From contig JAUPSS010000004.1 in assembly GCA_040285825.1 (NCBI GenBank), forward strand, positions 3,603,658-3,667,657: a stretch of 64,000 nucleotides of DNA, in the 5' to 3' direction. Shown here piece by piece: positions 8,964 through 19,229 of the stretch. The position numbers and the translations under genes are program-made. The DNA is from Eukaryota sp. TZLM1-RC (Eukaryota; Metamonada: BaSk clade). The notes below the pieces were generated by a model that saw only the letters and a program-made list of their open reading frames with translations, ran no database searches and had not been told where the DNA came from. Position 1 is the stretch's first letter. Each line of letters begins with the position of its first letter.

Positions 8964-9175
8964 ATTTGGGTAATAAATGTGATTTTATTTTATTTTCTAT
9001 TTACCTCAGCGATTAGTTTTATGAAAAATAATTAAATTAATATATTAATCAATATTAATCAAATATATTACATATTATTTAATAAACTACTGTATGCAAT
9101 AGTTGTGGATCCTCAGTTGTCCATCACTGAAACCAAGCAACAAGAAGATACAAATTCAACAGAAAATAGCATTGG

Positions 9176-9404
9176 TTCTGGTAGGCATTTAAAGAGAAGA
9201 CGTTTACTCGTCACAGACTTACCTTGAGTAAATCATGCAAAAGCCTGTGAATCAAGCCTGTGGAAAAGAAATAGAAGTGCCACATGGTTATACAACTGAT
9301 GGTTGTATATGTATACATGGTTGAGACAGACCAGAAAAATTAAAACAAAAAACTCCCATTCCATCTACATTGGTGTAAAGAGCACACTTTTTTCATTGTT
9401 ATAG
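9176..9404 (+). mobile_element. Fanzor relic, C-terminal end (copy 1)
   Basis: The DNA matches the end of the Fanzor at 63040-63328. GTAAATCATGC and the following bases line up with the second zinc-ribbon half, GTATACATGG..GAGACAGACC lines up with the tail, and CTACATTGGTGTAAAG, with the same stop codon (9376-9378), continues to ATTGTTATAG. Frames are broken and the nuclease core is missing. It ends 15 nt before the ATG of the Sac1-like gene. The 8981-9175 sequence upstream is AT-rich and unrecognised. Confidence 0.7.
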
Positions 9405-9419
9405 AGAGCATCAATAAGA

Positions 9420-11147
9420 ATGAGTCTTTGTTCTCGGTTCGTAGTCCATGAATCCCAAAATGACATCCTTATTTACCCCTTGGATCCATTACCCCCTCTT
9501 GGTATTGACAGAGATACTGCCGCTATTTCTCAGTTCAACGACATAGAGCAGCCTCCTCGGTCATATGGGCACGAAATTCTAGGCATACTGGGCCTCATTA
9601 CCATCAATTCGTATTCATTTATAATCACAGTCACCTCTGCCAACGTTGTTGCCCAAATAGGCCATCATGAAATCTGGCTTATAGAGTCCATCAACACCCT
9701 CCCTTTACGGACGTACACCTCTACTTCATTCCACACTGCTCATTCGCTGTGTAAAACGGCTTACTCTGAGCGTGGTCTTTACTTTTCCCCGTCCTTGCCC
9801 CTCTCTCTTCCTCTTTCCTCTTCGCTTTACACATCATCTCCCATATGGAGTTGTTCAGATTCATCCTTTGTATTTAACAACTTTGCTGCCGCTACATTTC
9901 TCTCTTCTTGCTCCTCTGACCTCTCATCCTATGTCCTTCCTGTCACCCAGGGATACTTTGGCATGGTACCCAGAGCTATTCTTTGTGGTGATGTTTATCA
10001 TTCTCTCTGCCTGTTCTCACGTAGAGATGTTAGTAATCTTGGAAAAAGGTTCACCAGAAGGGGGGTTGATTTCAACCATTCACATACCCCTGCTAATACT
10101 GTAATCACTGAGCAATCAATCATTTCTGATTGCGGAAGGAGTTTGATTGGATCGTATATTTTAATGAGAGGTTCAATTCCACTCCAATGGAGTCAGACAC
10201 CAGATCTGACTTTGAAACCATCAATCAAAATGATTGAAAATGATTGGAACGACTGTGATGTTTTCAGGTCAGTTGTCGAAGATTTACAAAGATCCTTTGG
10301 CAAGCCTTTGGTTTTTGTTAATCTCATCAACCAAAAGGGACATGAAGGAGATTTGTGTAGAGCCTTTGAAAATTTGATAGATGAGACTAATATTGACGGT
10401 TTTTCCTACTATTATTTTGATTTTCATAAAGAATGTTGTGGGTTTCAATATCAAAAGGTCGCTAGTTTGGTTGAGTCAATCAGCTCAGAATTAAGCTGGA
10501 ATATGGCAGAAAAGGTTCAAAAAGGCATCGTCAGGGTCAACTGTATTGATTGTCTTGATCGAACTAATGTCGTTCAATCATTTTTATCACGATTTGTCCT
10601 TCATCGACAGTTACATTCCATTGGCAGTCTCTCAGTCAACAACATCACCTCAATCAATCAAACACGTGGAGATCTTTCCTATTCGGGAACGTGTAAGTTT
10701 GACAAGGACCTTGAAGCTGCCTTTTCGAACCTTTGGGCCAATAATGGTGATGAACTGAGTCTTCAATACGCAGGAACATTCGCGATGAAGAGAGATTTCC
10801 TAAGAAAAGGGAAAAGGACATTCACTGGGACTTTATTTGATGGCTATTTAAGTATATCCAGATTTATATTAAATAATTTCAGTCACGGTCATGTTCAGGA
10901 CGCTTTGGATTTGGTAATTAGAGGTAGGAAAGGAGAAGTTGTAGGTCAACAAAAGTCAAGGTTTTTGAGCTGTGGAATATGGTCGATGTTACTATTTTTG
11001 GTAACAGGAATGGTTTTTTTGAGAAGAAGTCCTGTCAAGATGGTTTTATTTATTGTATTTGTTTCTTTTTTGTTTAAATATGCGAAAAGGAAATATTTTT
11101 CTAGGTTTGTTGTTAAACCAAGATTATGTTTTAATAAAATAAATTAA
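9420..11147 (+). CDS. Sac1-like phosphoinositide phosphatase
   Basis: The 575-residue product is a SAC-domain lipid phosphatase, probably acting on PI4P at the ER/Golgi. The catalytic CX5RT motif is NCIDCLDRTNV (Cys near residue 375, Arg near 381). The N-terminal SAC portion includes LGILGLITINSYSFIITVT. The C-terminus has two hydrophobic segments (LLFLVTGMVFLRR and VLFIVFVSFLFKYAKRKYF), as in ER-anchored Sac1. Length is close to yeast Sac1. Substrate preference is inferred from the domain and membrane anchor. The ATG follows a Fanzor relic that ends 15 nt upstream, so that sequence may now be part of the promoter. Confidence 0.93.
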   Translation: MSLCSRFVVHESQNDILIYPLDPLPPLGIDRDTAAISQFNDIEQPPRSYGHEILGILGLITINSYSFIITVTSANVVAQIGHHEIWLIESINTLPLRTYTSTSFHTAHSLCKTAYSERGLYFSPSLPLSLPLSSSLYTSSPIWSCSDSSFVFNNFAAATFLSSCSSDLSSYVLPVTQGYFGMVPRAILCGDVYHSLCLFSRRDVSNLGKRFTRRGVDFNHSHTPANTVITEQSIISDCGRSLIGSYILMRGSIPLQWSQTPDLTLKPSIKMIENDWNDCDVFRSVVEDLQRSFGKPLVFVNLINQKGHEGDLCRAFENLIDETNIDGFSYYYFDFHKECCGFQYQKVASLVESISSELSWNMAEKVQKGIVRVNCIDCLDRTNVVQSFLSRFVLHRQLHSIGSLSVNNITSINQTRGDLSYSGTCKFDKDLEAAFSNLWANNGDELSLQYAGTFAMKRDFLRKGKRTFTGTLFDGYLSISRFILNNFSHGHVQDALDLVIRGRKGEVVGQQKSRFLSCGIWSMLLFLVTGMVFLRRSPVKMVLFIVFVSFLFKYAKRKYFSRFVVKPRLCFNKIN

Positions 11148-11554
11148 ATTAAATTTATTGATTTAGCATCAAATGGTAAAACAATCCGAATTCAACACAA
11201 CTACCAATCTTCTAGTTTCCATATTTTTTCTGCTCAAAAGTCTATTAATTCTAAACTGATTCAATTGATCATCCTATGTGTCATTCTTTTACCAATTATT
11301 ATCACCATAATTGCATTAGTGACAATAGATGTGGTTAATTCAAATTTGTTAACTAGTTAAGAAAATATGTTTTATTAAATTTTTATTGTAACCAGGAATT
11401 AAATCCTTCTGTATTCTTTGTATAATTATTTCCACCCAATAATGCAGGTAATTGAGAGTGGTTAATAGTAATTGAAAAAATTACTAATAGAATACAATTA
11501 GAACTATTTAAATTCAAAACTTTAAAAACCGAAAAAATAATTAAAAAAAGTAAA
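11148..11554 (+). other. intergenic, with a possible small membrane-protein reading frame (11167-11360)
   Basis: One frame is open over about 65 codons and ends in a clear hydrophobic helix (LIQLIILCVILLPIIITIIA) and a short polar tail, stop at 11358-11360. It has no in-frame ATG at its N-terminal end, so it may be a tail-anchored gene remnant, an exon, or chance. Nothing else is seen here. Confidence 0.2.
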
Positions 11555-12352
11555 TCAGTGAACATCTGGTCTAATGTATTCAATGAAATCATAAAGAGTA
11601 ATTCGTTTTTTCATTAATTCTTGATAATAAAAATAATGTTTTTGGTTAATAGAAACAGGTCTTAAATTCATTTTTCTAGAAACAATTTCCCTACAATTAT
11701 TTAAATCCAAAGCTTCCGTGAAATCAACAAAACCAGGAGTTGAAAAATGACAAAGACAGTGGTGGAAAGAAACATTTGGGAAAGTGATTGCAATCAAATT
11801 GACTGATTCTGGGAGATTGGCTTTGAATTGAGTAACGACAGGACCTTTCAAACAAATCAATTCTGGGAAAATTAAAGAAATACTATTAAAGGTTTTAAAT
11901 TTAAATCTTTTGAAAATGAATTTGAAAGGAAATGGTAAATTTTCTTGAACATAAGGACAAGATACCAGGGCTTCAGGAAAAACTGCCAATAAAATCAGCA
12001 AGTGAATACAAGATTTGTGGGTTGAAACATAACAGAGTTCTTTACAGATTTTGTCTTTATCATAACGAATCGAATAAAAACCAAGGCAGAAGAGGACAAT
12101 TCTAGAGTAGCACCTAACAAGGAGGGGGGAACATGAAGGGCAGAAGAGTGATATAAGGGAAAGGGAAAAGAAAAAAATTGATAACAATGTGAGTGAAACA
12201 AGACGAGTAACGGTAAGAGGAAAAGAAGCAATAAGACGGAAAGTTGACACAGTGGAAATTGATTGAAAGGGAAGTAGCATGGTGGAGATTTCAGACGGTG
12301 TTGGGAAAGGATCTAATGTAGGATGTACTATGAATAGAGGATTGAGTGGCAT
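11555..12352 (-). CDS. LPLAT-like acyltransferase domain protein, degenerate active site
   Basis: The 265-residue product has a hydrophobic hairpin (about residues 55-95) and then a region laid out like lysophospholipid acyltransferases. Where the family has NHxSxxD it has VSTHKSCIHLLIL. Where it has FPEGTxxNGxxxxxFK it has FPELICLKGPVVTQFK, followed by VNLIAITFPN. The His of HX4D is kept, but the Asp position is His and the FPEGT glycine and threonine are gone. It may be a non-catalytic, AUP1-like membrane protein, or it may use another residue. Assignment rests on motif order only. A role in ER or lipid droplets is inference. Confidence 0.5.
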   Translation of the reverse strand: MPLNPLFIVHPTLDPFPTPSEISTMLLPFQSISTVSTFRLIASFPLTVTRLVSLTLLSIFFFSLSLISLFCPSCSPLLVRCYSRIVLFCLGFYSIRYDKDKICKELCYVSTHKSCIHLLILLAVFPEALVSCPYVQENLPFPFKFIFKRFKFKTFNSISLIFPELICLKGPVVTQFKANLPESVNLIAITFPNVSFHHCLCHFSTPGFVDFTEALDLNNCREIVSRKMNLRPVSINQKHYFYYQELMKKRITLYDFIEYIRPDVH

Positions 12353-12779
12353 GATTCAACGGATGTTTGGTGAAATTCACAGAGGTTACTGATTTAAGCA
12401 ATTTTCATTATCAAATGAATTGGTGAATCGAGAACACATTCCAAAAAACTTAGGACAAATACCTTTACCTCAATCCATTGTTAGAATTATAGTTAAGGTT
12501 AATGCCCCTATCAACAATCAAATTTAATTACCAAACTTTAAGGAATAGATAATTGATGTTGTTCCTACCAATATCACTGAACAAGACTTTCCTTCTTTGA
12601 GATTTATTCATGTGCTGAACCCTATCAAAGTCTCCCCTATGTCCAACAAAACTTATCAATCAAGGTTTAATTAAATCTAATCTAATTTAATTTAAATCTA
12701 ATTTAATTTATATTATATCAAAGACTCGTAAATATTGTCTTCATACACCACCAATGGCGGTTCAACAATGTTTTCTTTC
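12353..12779. other. intergenic, no gene seen
   Basis: AT-rich sequence with short TTTAATTTAAATCTAA-like repeats near 12665-12715. It leads into the truncated 5' end of a family A retrotransposon. Confidence 0.5.
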
Positions 12780-14566
12780 AATACAGAAAACTCTTGACTC
12801 TTGCCAAGTATCTTGGACCATGTATTGGCCTGGCTTGGCATGATTTTCATCAAAAGCTGGAATTCAAAAATCCAGCAGTTGTTTCATTAAATTCAATTGG
12901 GTTGTTACAAGCAACTGTATGTTTTAAAGAATTATTTACCAAAATTAGTCTCCGACTTAATTTACTTAAATGTGTTTTGTTATCGAATTCTCCAGTTTCC
13001 ACAGTAATTGATGATATTGAAATTCAAGCCAAATTATATTCAATTGATGCTATTCGTCATTTGGGTTCGTTTTTAGGAAATAATGATGAAATTACCAAAA
13101 AATTGTTTGAAAAGTTGAACTCAATTTCTGACAAAATTGACCGAATGATGAATTTAGATATAAAAAACACATCAAACTTACCATTATAAGACTGTGTTTT
13201 AGTTCCAATTTTAATCATATATTTCGATCTACAAATCCTCTCGTCACTAGACCTTTGGCTCAGAAGTTCAATGAGTTACGTGCAAAAGTTCTGTCTCAAT
13301 TACTGGGATGTAAAATGTTTCAAATTCCAGATCATGCTTACCTTAGTCCACATTATGGCGGTTTAGGGTGGACGAAGGCTTCTATTCTTACCTCGTGTGC
13401 TTTTGTTGGTGCATGCAGAAATGCAATCTTTGAGTTTTCCGAAAGATTTGCAGATTGGGAAGATTTATTGATGACAACGCAAAGTTCCACTGTTTTTGCA
13501 TTAAATGAAGAAATTTCAAAAATTGATGTAGAAAAATGGGGTCGATGTTTTCCCCAATCATTCAATGGCAATATTCCAGAAAAAATGTTTTAAATTTGAA
13601 GTACACTCTTCGAACATTACAGAAACGATCGACTGCAATGTATGAAAAAGATCTTTATAAAAATATATGCAGTTCGACTGTTTTCAATCAAGATCTTCAC
13701 TCATTGCTATTGAAAATGGTGTTTGCCAAAACCAGTCATCGGATTCTTCACTTTTTGTAACCATTGTACCACGAAGATTTGGACTGTGTGCTGACAATGA
13801 AGCGATTGTAACAAAAATTAGATTATATTAGAATATTTCCATTGACCAATTATTATCAAAAGAAAAATGTATTTGTTCGAATTCACCTCAACTCACTTTG
13901 AGCCATGCTCTGTATTGCTCTAAATTGATAACTTATCGTTCTTCATTACATGATGCTGTTAGAGACACTGTTTTTTTTCAATATAGCACAAACTGCAAGA
14001 ATATCGTGTATCAAAGAGCCTCTGCTGAAGGAAACACTTTTTCTGAATAATTTTGGTTCTGATGATAGAGGTGTTGTACACTGTAATTGGATTGATAATT
14101 CTGAAGCTATTGTTGACTTTGTTTCATGTAATGTTGCAAATGATACTTTGGTTCACAGAAGAAAACTTAATCCTGTGACTGCTCTTGATTTTAAAGCAAA
14201 AGAAAAACATAGAAAATATGATAAAGATATTGAAGAAGCTAATGCAGGAAGAAATACACAGCTAGTATTTATTGCTTTTCCATTTTCGATAAACGGAAGA
14301 TTATCAGTTGAAGCAGAAACTTTTTTGAATGACTTCCAAAAAATGGTTCAAGAAAAAAGAATGAAAAGATTTGATATATTTTTATGGCGTTCACGGATTC
14401 AATTTGCCATTATTAATAGATTACCACCGTTTTTCAATCGAATAAGAGAAGCTTTAGCTAGACAGCAAGCAGACCAAGATTTTGTAGAGGAAATCTTGGT
14501 TCAATGATTGTCGTCCCATTAGTTATGAGTTAATTTAATTAAGTGTGCAAATTCAATAAATACGTT
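12780..14566 (+). mobile_element. family A non-LTR retrotransposon, longest copy (broken)
   Basis: It is 5'-truncated in the reverse transcriptase. Segment 12794-13189 carries the RT C-terminal signature (ISLRLNLLKCVLLS, then RHLGSFLGNNDE). Further frames give the linker with HYGGLGWTKASIL (13255-13593), a damaged zinc motif, and a restriction-like endonuclease with RGVVHCNW, IVDFVSCN and KEKHRKYD (13950-14507). The order RT, C/H zinc motif, endonuclease is that of RLE-type LINEs (the CRE/R2/NeSL groups). No apurinic-type endonuclease is seen. The 3' UTR ends CAATAAATAC with no poly-A tail. Several frameshifts make it inactive. Confidence 0.85.
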
Positions 14567-14689
14567 TAGGTTTTTTTATTGGGTTGTCAATATAACCAAT
14601 TTTGATCAAATTCTCGCATTCTTCTTTGAAAGTTGCCCAATATGTTGACATATATATAGGGCGTGTTCAATGTCATTAGAATAAATGGT

Positions 14690-15500
14690 CTTTATATTTT
14701 GAATTTGAACAATACTATTCTGCTGAGATGATAGGTTAAAATTTCTAATGGTCATCCGTTTAACAAGCAGTTGAAGATCTGCCAGAAAACGTAAAGAAGT
14801 TGGAGCAAGTGACCTAGTTGTGAAACTACATGTGGATACGAATTACATTTTACATAGTGTAGGGGGGAAAATTTAGATAAAGATTCAATATAGCTGTTGA
14901 TTCTGAATTCTGCAACATTTCCAAGATGAATGAAAGGATTAACAGACAGCACATCTACTCACAAAAAGGTTCATCTAACCCAAATGAAATAACATCACCT
15001 CTATTATTCTTATGAAAATCATCTTCACCATCAAAAAGGTTTGGCAATTGAGATTTTAAAAAAGGATTCAATTCTATGAGACTTGCACTAACAATATAAT
15101 TGGCCTCCTACAACATGATAAACCTTGCTTTTAAAGGTAAAACCTTGTTTACAATTGAACAAATGAGAAGTTTAAAAATTTCGACTTCATCCACAAATTC
15201 AGTTATAAAGTAAATGACCAGGGCAGACAAGGGAACGAAGTCTCATATTCAATGTACAGTCAGACTCAGTTAAGAGAGTTCCATAAACTTGAGGAATGAT
15301 TGTTAAAAAAATGGATAAAACACAATTTCACATACCTTGTACAAAAAATGCAAAGACGGGATTATCTAAGCCATGTGTGAAATCAAAATCCAGGTTTTTG
15401 AAATCAAAATTGCTGAGACAAAACATTTCTGAAGCTTTTTCCAACAATGGTTCAAATTGGAAGGAGAGCGGTCCAGATTTGGGCTGGTAATCTTGCAAGC
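14690..15500 (-). mobile_element. family B non-LTR retrotransposon relic
   Basis: The minus strand matches the zinc-motif to endonuclease part of family B (56424-58070), for example SVNPFIHLGNVAEF and SLSKFSPLHYVKCNSYP. It is heavily frameshifted. It lies downstream of the family A copy in the opposite orientation. Confidence 0.7.
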
Positions 15501-16172
15501 TCAGAATAAAACTTATTCAGATATGTACTGGAATTGGTCGCTACATTGGTCGGTATTGACAATTTTGAGTACCTCTACGATAAAATTTGTGAATATTTAT
15601 TTTCCTCCACCAAAACAGGGCTGATTGGCACAAAATTTTGGACTTTGTAAGTGCAACACTTCCAATGGTTGATAGTTTCTGTTTTACCTCAAATAAGGCA
15701 ATGTTGTATATTTAGTGATTCAAAATAAAGAAAGAGATAAACTTTACTGAACAATCCATTATTCATTGTTATTCCATCTTATTCCTTGTTATCCTTCTTA
15801 TTTGGTAAAAACGGTGAAGAGCTGAACGACATTCGCAGAATGAATAGTGTGTTGATATAAAGACTTTGGCACACCTTTAAACTCCAATTATTTAGCTCAA
15901 CAATTGTATCAGAGACAGTTGGAGTTAGTTTATGTGAGTTTAAATTCAGTTAAAAACTAAGATTGCCCTGATGCTCATTTGCAACAAGTTTTGGTTGGGT
16001 GAAGTGGAATTCATTGGAAGGAAGGGTTAAATAGCATGCCCTCTTAACCCGTCCTGTTCTGATCATTTTTTAAACACTATTCCGATGAAGATTCAGAATT
16101 TTATGTTTCTTCATGTCAATTACATCTTAATGCCTTTTGAACCACTATCAAGATCTCATTCCACTCTGTTCG
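15501..16172. other. intergenic, no gene seen
   Basis: Unrecognised AT-rich sequence that includes the RdRP 5' flank. In-frame stops at 16128 and the lack of an upstream ATG support the RdRP start at 16173. Confidence 0.4.
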
Positions 16173-18329
16173 ATGACTGATAGTAAAATCATCAATGTCT
16201 TGATTGCATTGGTACCAGATTATCTACACAACCCTTCTTCAACTGATGTCTCCATCTTCCAATACCCGTCTCTTCCCCAATCTGTTCTCTTGAATTTACA
16301 AATGGTATATTGTCTCGATCTAAGCAGTGTCGATTCTTTGTTCGATATATACAAGTGGTTGCGACAACGACCAGTGCCATGTGGGAATGGTGATAAGGTG
16401 TTTTCCTTATTTGACGAGGATCATCAATTAATTTCGGATTTCCAATCTTTATTCCACCTACGAACGATAAAGGCATTCAGATGGACCTCTGAATTGATTG
16501 ACACTGTTCGTTCCTTCTACTCTAACCCTAACCCCAACCCCAACCCCAACCCCAACCCTTATTTCGATGCCTTTGATTACCATGACATTTTGGAGTCTTT
16601 GACATTGTTAGAGGAACAGCATGCTCTTACGAATGAATTGAATTCGCTTTCTATTTCAAACATAAACTTGGTCCAAAATGTTCTCAAACAAGGTTCAGAA
16701 TCACCAAGACTTTATGAGAAAGTCAACCAAATTCCCACGTTTCATTTCAAACGACTTCTTGAGGCAGTCGTCGCGAGTAATGATGACTTTGGGGTTTTTA
16801 TTGTAAGAGATAAGGATTATAGAAGGTCAATCACAAAGCCGAAAACTGCTAAAATTGAAACTTTAAAACAATCTTTTTTGATTGAATTTCTAAACAACCA
16901 TCATTTTCCAGATGATTGTTCAGTGTCTCTTATTGAAAATCCTTCTGTTCAGAAAGTCAGGAAAGGATCCTCACCTCCAAACTCTATACTTTATGGTGTT
17001 GGAGTCAATCCCCATGAAGCAGTGAGGAATGTCTTGTTTCATTTCCCGGCACTTTGGGTTCTTCAGGATGCAGAATTAGTAAAGAAAAGGTTCAAATTGC
17101 TTACCTCCATAGGTACGGTTGTCACATTGACAAATTTTCACGTAGTTATCGAACAAGACTTAATTACTGACCATTCATTCATCCCAACAACTTGGGAAGC
17201 GTCATTCGACACCTCAATCAATCAAACTGATGGGTGTGGTTTGATTTCTATCGAGCTATTGGAAGATATTCTTTTGAAATATAATTGTATCACTGCTACT
17301 GATTTCACTTTGTCAACTGTTGGTTCTCTTCAGTTTAGGTACCAAGGATTCAAAGGAATGTTAAGCGTTGATCCCAATTTAAAGGGAAGGGTTATCATCA
17401 TGAGAGATTCAATGAAAAAGTTTGAGGAAATGGATATATTGAATGGACTGTTCAATATTTTGAATCTTTCTAAAGTGGAAAAGGGTAATTTTAGCATGTC
17501 TTTGGGAATAATTTTGTTCCAATTACAACTTGATAATGAATTGAGACATATTATCTTTCGAAACTTGAACAAAAACAAAGCCATTCAGTGGGACAAGGGC
17601 AACAAAACCAAACCAAAGTTTAAACTGGATTGTTTGTTCTTCACCAAGGCTGTTGCTGATCGTTATTGGACGAGTAATTCTCGAACAGCTTCATTGAGGG
17701 TGTCCGATGACTTTTCGCTTCCTCCATGCTCGTCTCTCTCTATCAGAAGTAGTTGTATCGTCCGGAAGTGTTTAGTTTTCCGGTATCCTTGCGTTTCCAG
17801 AGCTGACATTTTACCTTTAACCTTCATTGAACGCCATTCGTCCCCAATCAATACAGTGGTGTTTTCTGCTAACCTAACCATCGTCCCTACTGGATACCAT
17901 CTCGCTGGTGGGGACTTTGATGGAGATGATTACTATTTTCTGCATGATAAGTCTGCGGTTGAGTCTGCTTTTGAAAAATTAGGATGCAAGCAGGAGTTTC
18001 AATCTTCATTTGACCATTCCCCTCTTACATGTAACGAGAAACCTAAGCCATCCGAATCTCTAAGTCCTTTTGATAAGTTTGAAGATACAGGACGGTGGTA
18101 CAATTTGATCATGAGTTGTGGCGCTTGGAATGTAGATGATGTCTGTGCCATTTATTACAAAGTACTGGATGGTGCTGCGTTTGATTATGAGGAAAAGGAA
18201 CTCGAAATGAATATTCAACGGCTGATCAGAAAGTCGAACCAAAAAGTTGAACTTAATTCTATTCTTGGATGGATAAATGAGGCACGTTTACAAAGTGGCC
18301 ATTCAAAATTGGACCACATAAGTTGTTAA
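16173..18329 (+). CDS. RNA-dependent RNA polymerase (eukaryotic RNAi type)
   Basis: The product is about 718 residues from the first ATG. It is a cellular RdRP of the QDE-1/RDR/EGO-1 family, which copies RNA into double strands for RNA silencing. Conserved blocks are TDGCGLISIELLED (about 17226), RYQGFKGMLSVDP, FRYPCVSRADILPL and the catalytic AGGDFDGDDYYF (about 17905-17935), whose DxDGD binds metal. It is shorter than plant and fungal enzymes, mainly at the N-terminus. An Asn-Pro repeat encoded by CCCCAA units lies at 16522-16558, outside the catalytic core. A working RNAi system is implied; no Dicer or Argonaute lies in the window. Confidence 0.93.
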   Translation: MTDSKIINVLIALVPDYLHNPSSTDVSIFQYPSLPQSVLLNLQMVYCLDLSSVDSLFDIYKWLRQRPVPCGNGDKVFSLFDEDHQLISDFQSLFHLRTIKAFRWTSELIDTVRSFYSNPNPNPNPNPNPYFDAFDYHDILESLTLLEEQHALTNELNSLSISNINLVQNVLKQGSESPRLYEKVNQIPTFHFKRLLEAVVASNDDFGVFIVRDKDYRRSITKPKTAKIETLKQSFLIEFLNNHHFPDDCSVSLIENPSVQKVRKGSSPPNSILYGVGVNPHEAVRNVLFHFPALWVLQDAELVKKRFKLLTSIGTVVTLTNFHVVIEQDLITDHSFIPTTWEASFDTSINQTDGCGLISIELLEDILLKYNCITATDFTLSTVGSLQFRYQGFKGMLSVDPNLKGRVIIMRDSMKKFEEMDILNGLFNILNLSKVEKGNFSMSLGIILFQLQLDNELRHIIFRNLNKNKAIQWDKGNKTKPKFKLDCLFFTKAVADRYWTSNSRTASLRVSDDFSLPPCSSLSIRSSCIVRKCLVFRYPCVSRADILPLTFIERHSSPINTVVFSANLTIVPTGYHLAGGDFDGDDYYFLHDKSAVESAFEKLGCKQEFQSSFDHSPLTCNEKPKPSESLSPFDKFEDTGRWYNLIMSCGAWNVDDVCAIYYKVLDGAAFDYEEKELEMNIQRLIRKSNQKVELNSILGWINEARLQSGHSKLDHISC
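16522..16558 (+). repeat. telomere-like CCCTAA/CCCCAA repeat inside RdRP coding sequence
   Basis: One CCCTAA unit is followed by about five CCCCAA units, in frame, encoding repeated Asn-Pro. It lies in a non-conserved N-terminal stretch and may be a simple expanded dipeptide repeat. Confidence 0.8.
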
Positions 18330-19229
18330 CAAGGCCAAAACTTTAATTTATTGAGTATATAGATGGGAACGCTTAAAAGGTGTTGCTGATGAATGAAAGC
18401 AAGAAATTTTTTATTGTTTAAAGGAAATGGAATTTCGAACTTCATCTACTGTGTTGTATTATGTTGTGGCAAAATGAAGAAAAAGCCACAGTTTTCCACA
18501 GTTTAATATTTGTATCTTTTATTTCATTTTATTTTCATTTCTGTTTTCAAAACATTGAGTTGAAATTCATGTTTCAAATTACAAATTCAACTATGAAGAA
18601 CCTTTTTCTGCAAAAGCAAGCATCCAGCAATAATTACTTTTAATTATTTCGTTTTCCCATCCTGAGGTATATCGCTCCTGATTTTCTTTCAAAATGTTAC
18701 AAGCTTATGTAATCCCTGCTAGTTGAAAATGGTCAAGGAGAGTAACTCTGTACTAATGGGTTATAAACAATGGCGAATAGAAACAATACATGACATTGTA
18801 GTTGATTATTGCTAGCAATGGATTTGGTACCAAGGAATTTGGACCAAAATACTTTGGTCAAAATGGTAAAATTTCCAACTTTTCTCCAACAGTTTGGAGA
18901 TTTACCAATAAAGCTAGAAATTTCCTAATTCATATATGATTACAACTAGCACGTCTTCTGGCAACAAAATGAGAAATGATGATGAATCACCTGTCTACAT
19001 TATGCTGGTTGCTGGGTGATTGTAAATCCCTCAGTGGACTGACATAGAAATGATGTAACTAACGAGTGTCTTGTCCAAGACATCCATATGTTTCTGCACT
19101 GTGAGAAATCAGAAAACATTCAATTTGTTCCAACAAATATTATCATTTGTGGCACTTATGGAAATGATGGTTTTGGCGTTGCAAAAAACAGCGTGGACTT
19201 ATCTGAGGAAACAGTCCTGTTGAATACTG
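18330..19229. other. intergenic, no gene seen
   Basis: The RdRP 3' flank and AT-rich sequence with only short chance frames. The last part probably belongs to the decayed hAT element that follows. Confidence 0.4.

Larger units (their letters stand above)
3429..8980. repeat. duplicated cyclin-H3-H2B-H2A block, copy 1
   Basis: This interval matches 22563-25222 in order and orientation, but is longer because of insertions. Similarity begins at about 3429/22563, in AGGTTAAGAAAAAACATT, and ends just after the H2A stem-loop. Two insertions separate cyclin from H3: the 4087-4522 MITE-like element, and retrotransposon fragments from about 4542 to 6988. From H3 to H2A, including the spacer between H3 and H2B, the two copies are nearly identical. 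The 3' flank of H3 and the cyclin genes are more diverged. Confidence 0.9.
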
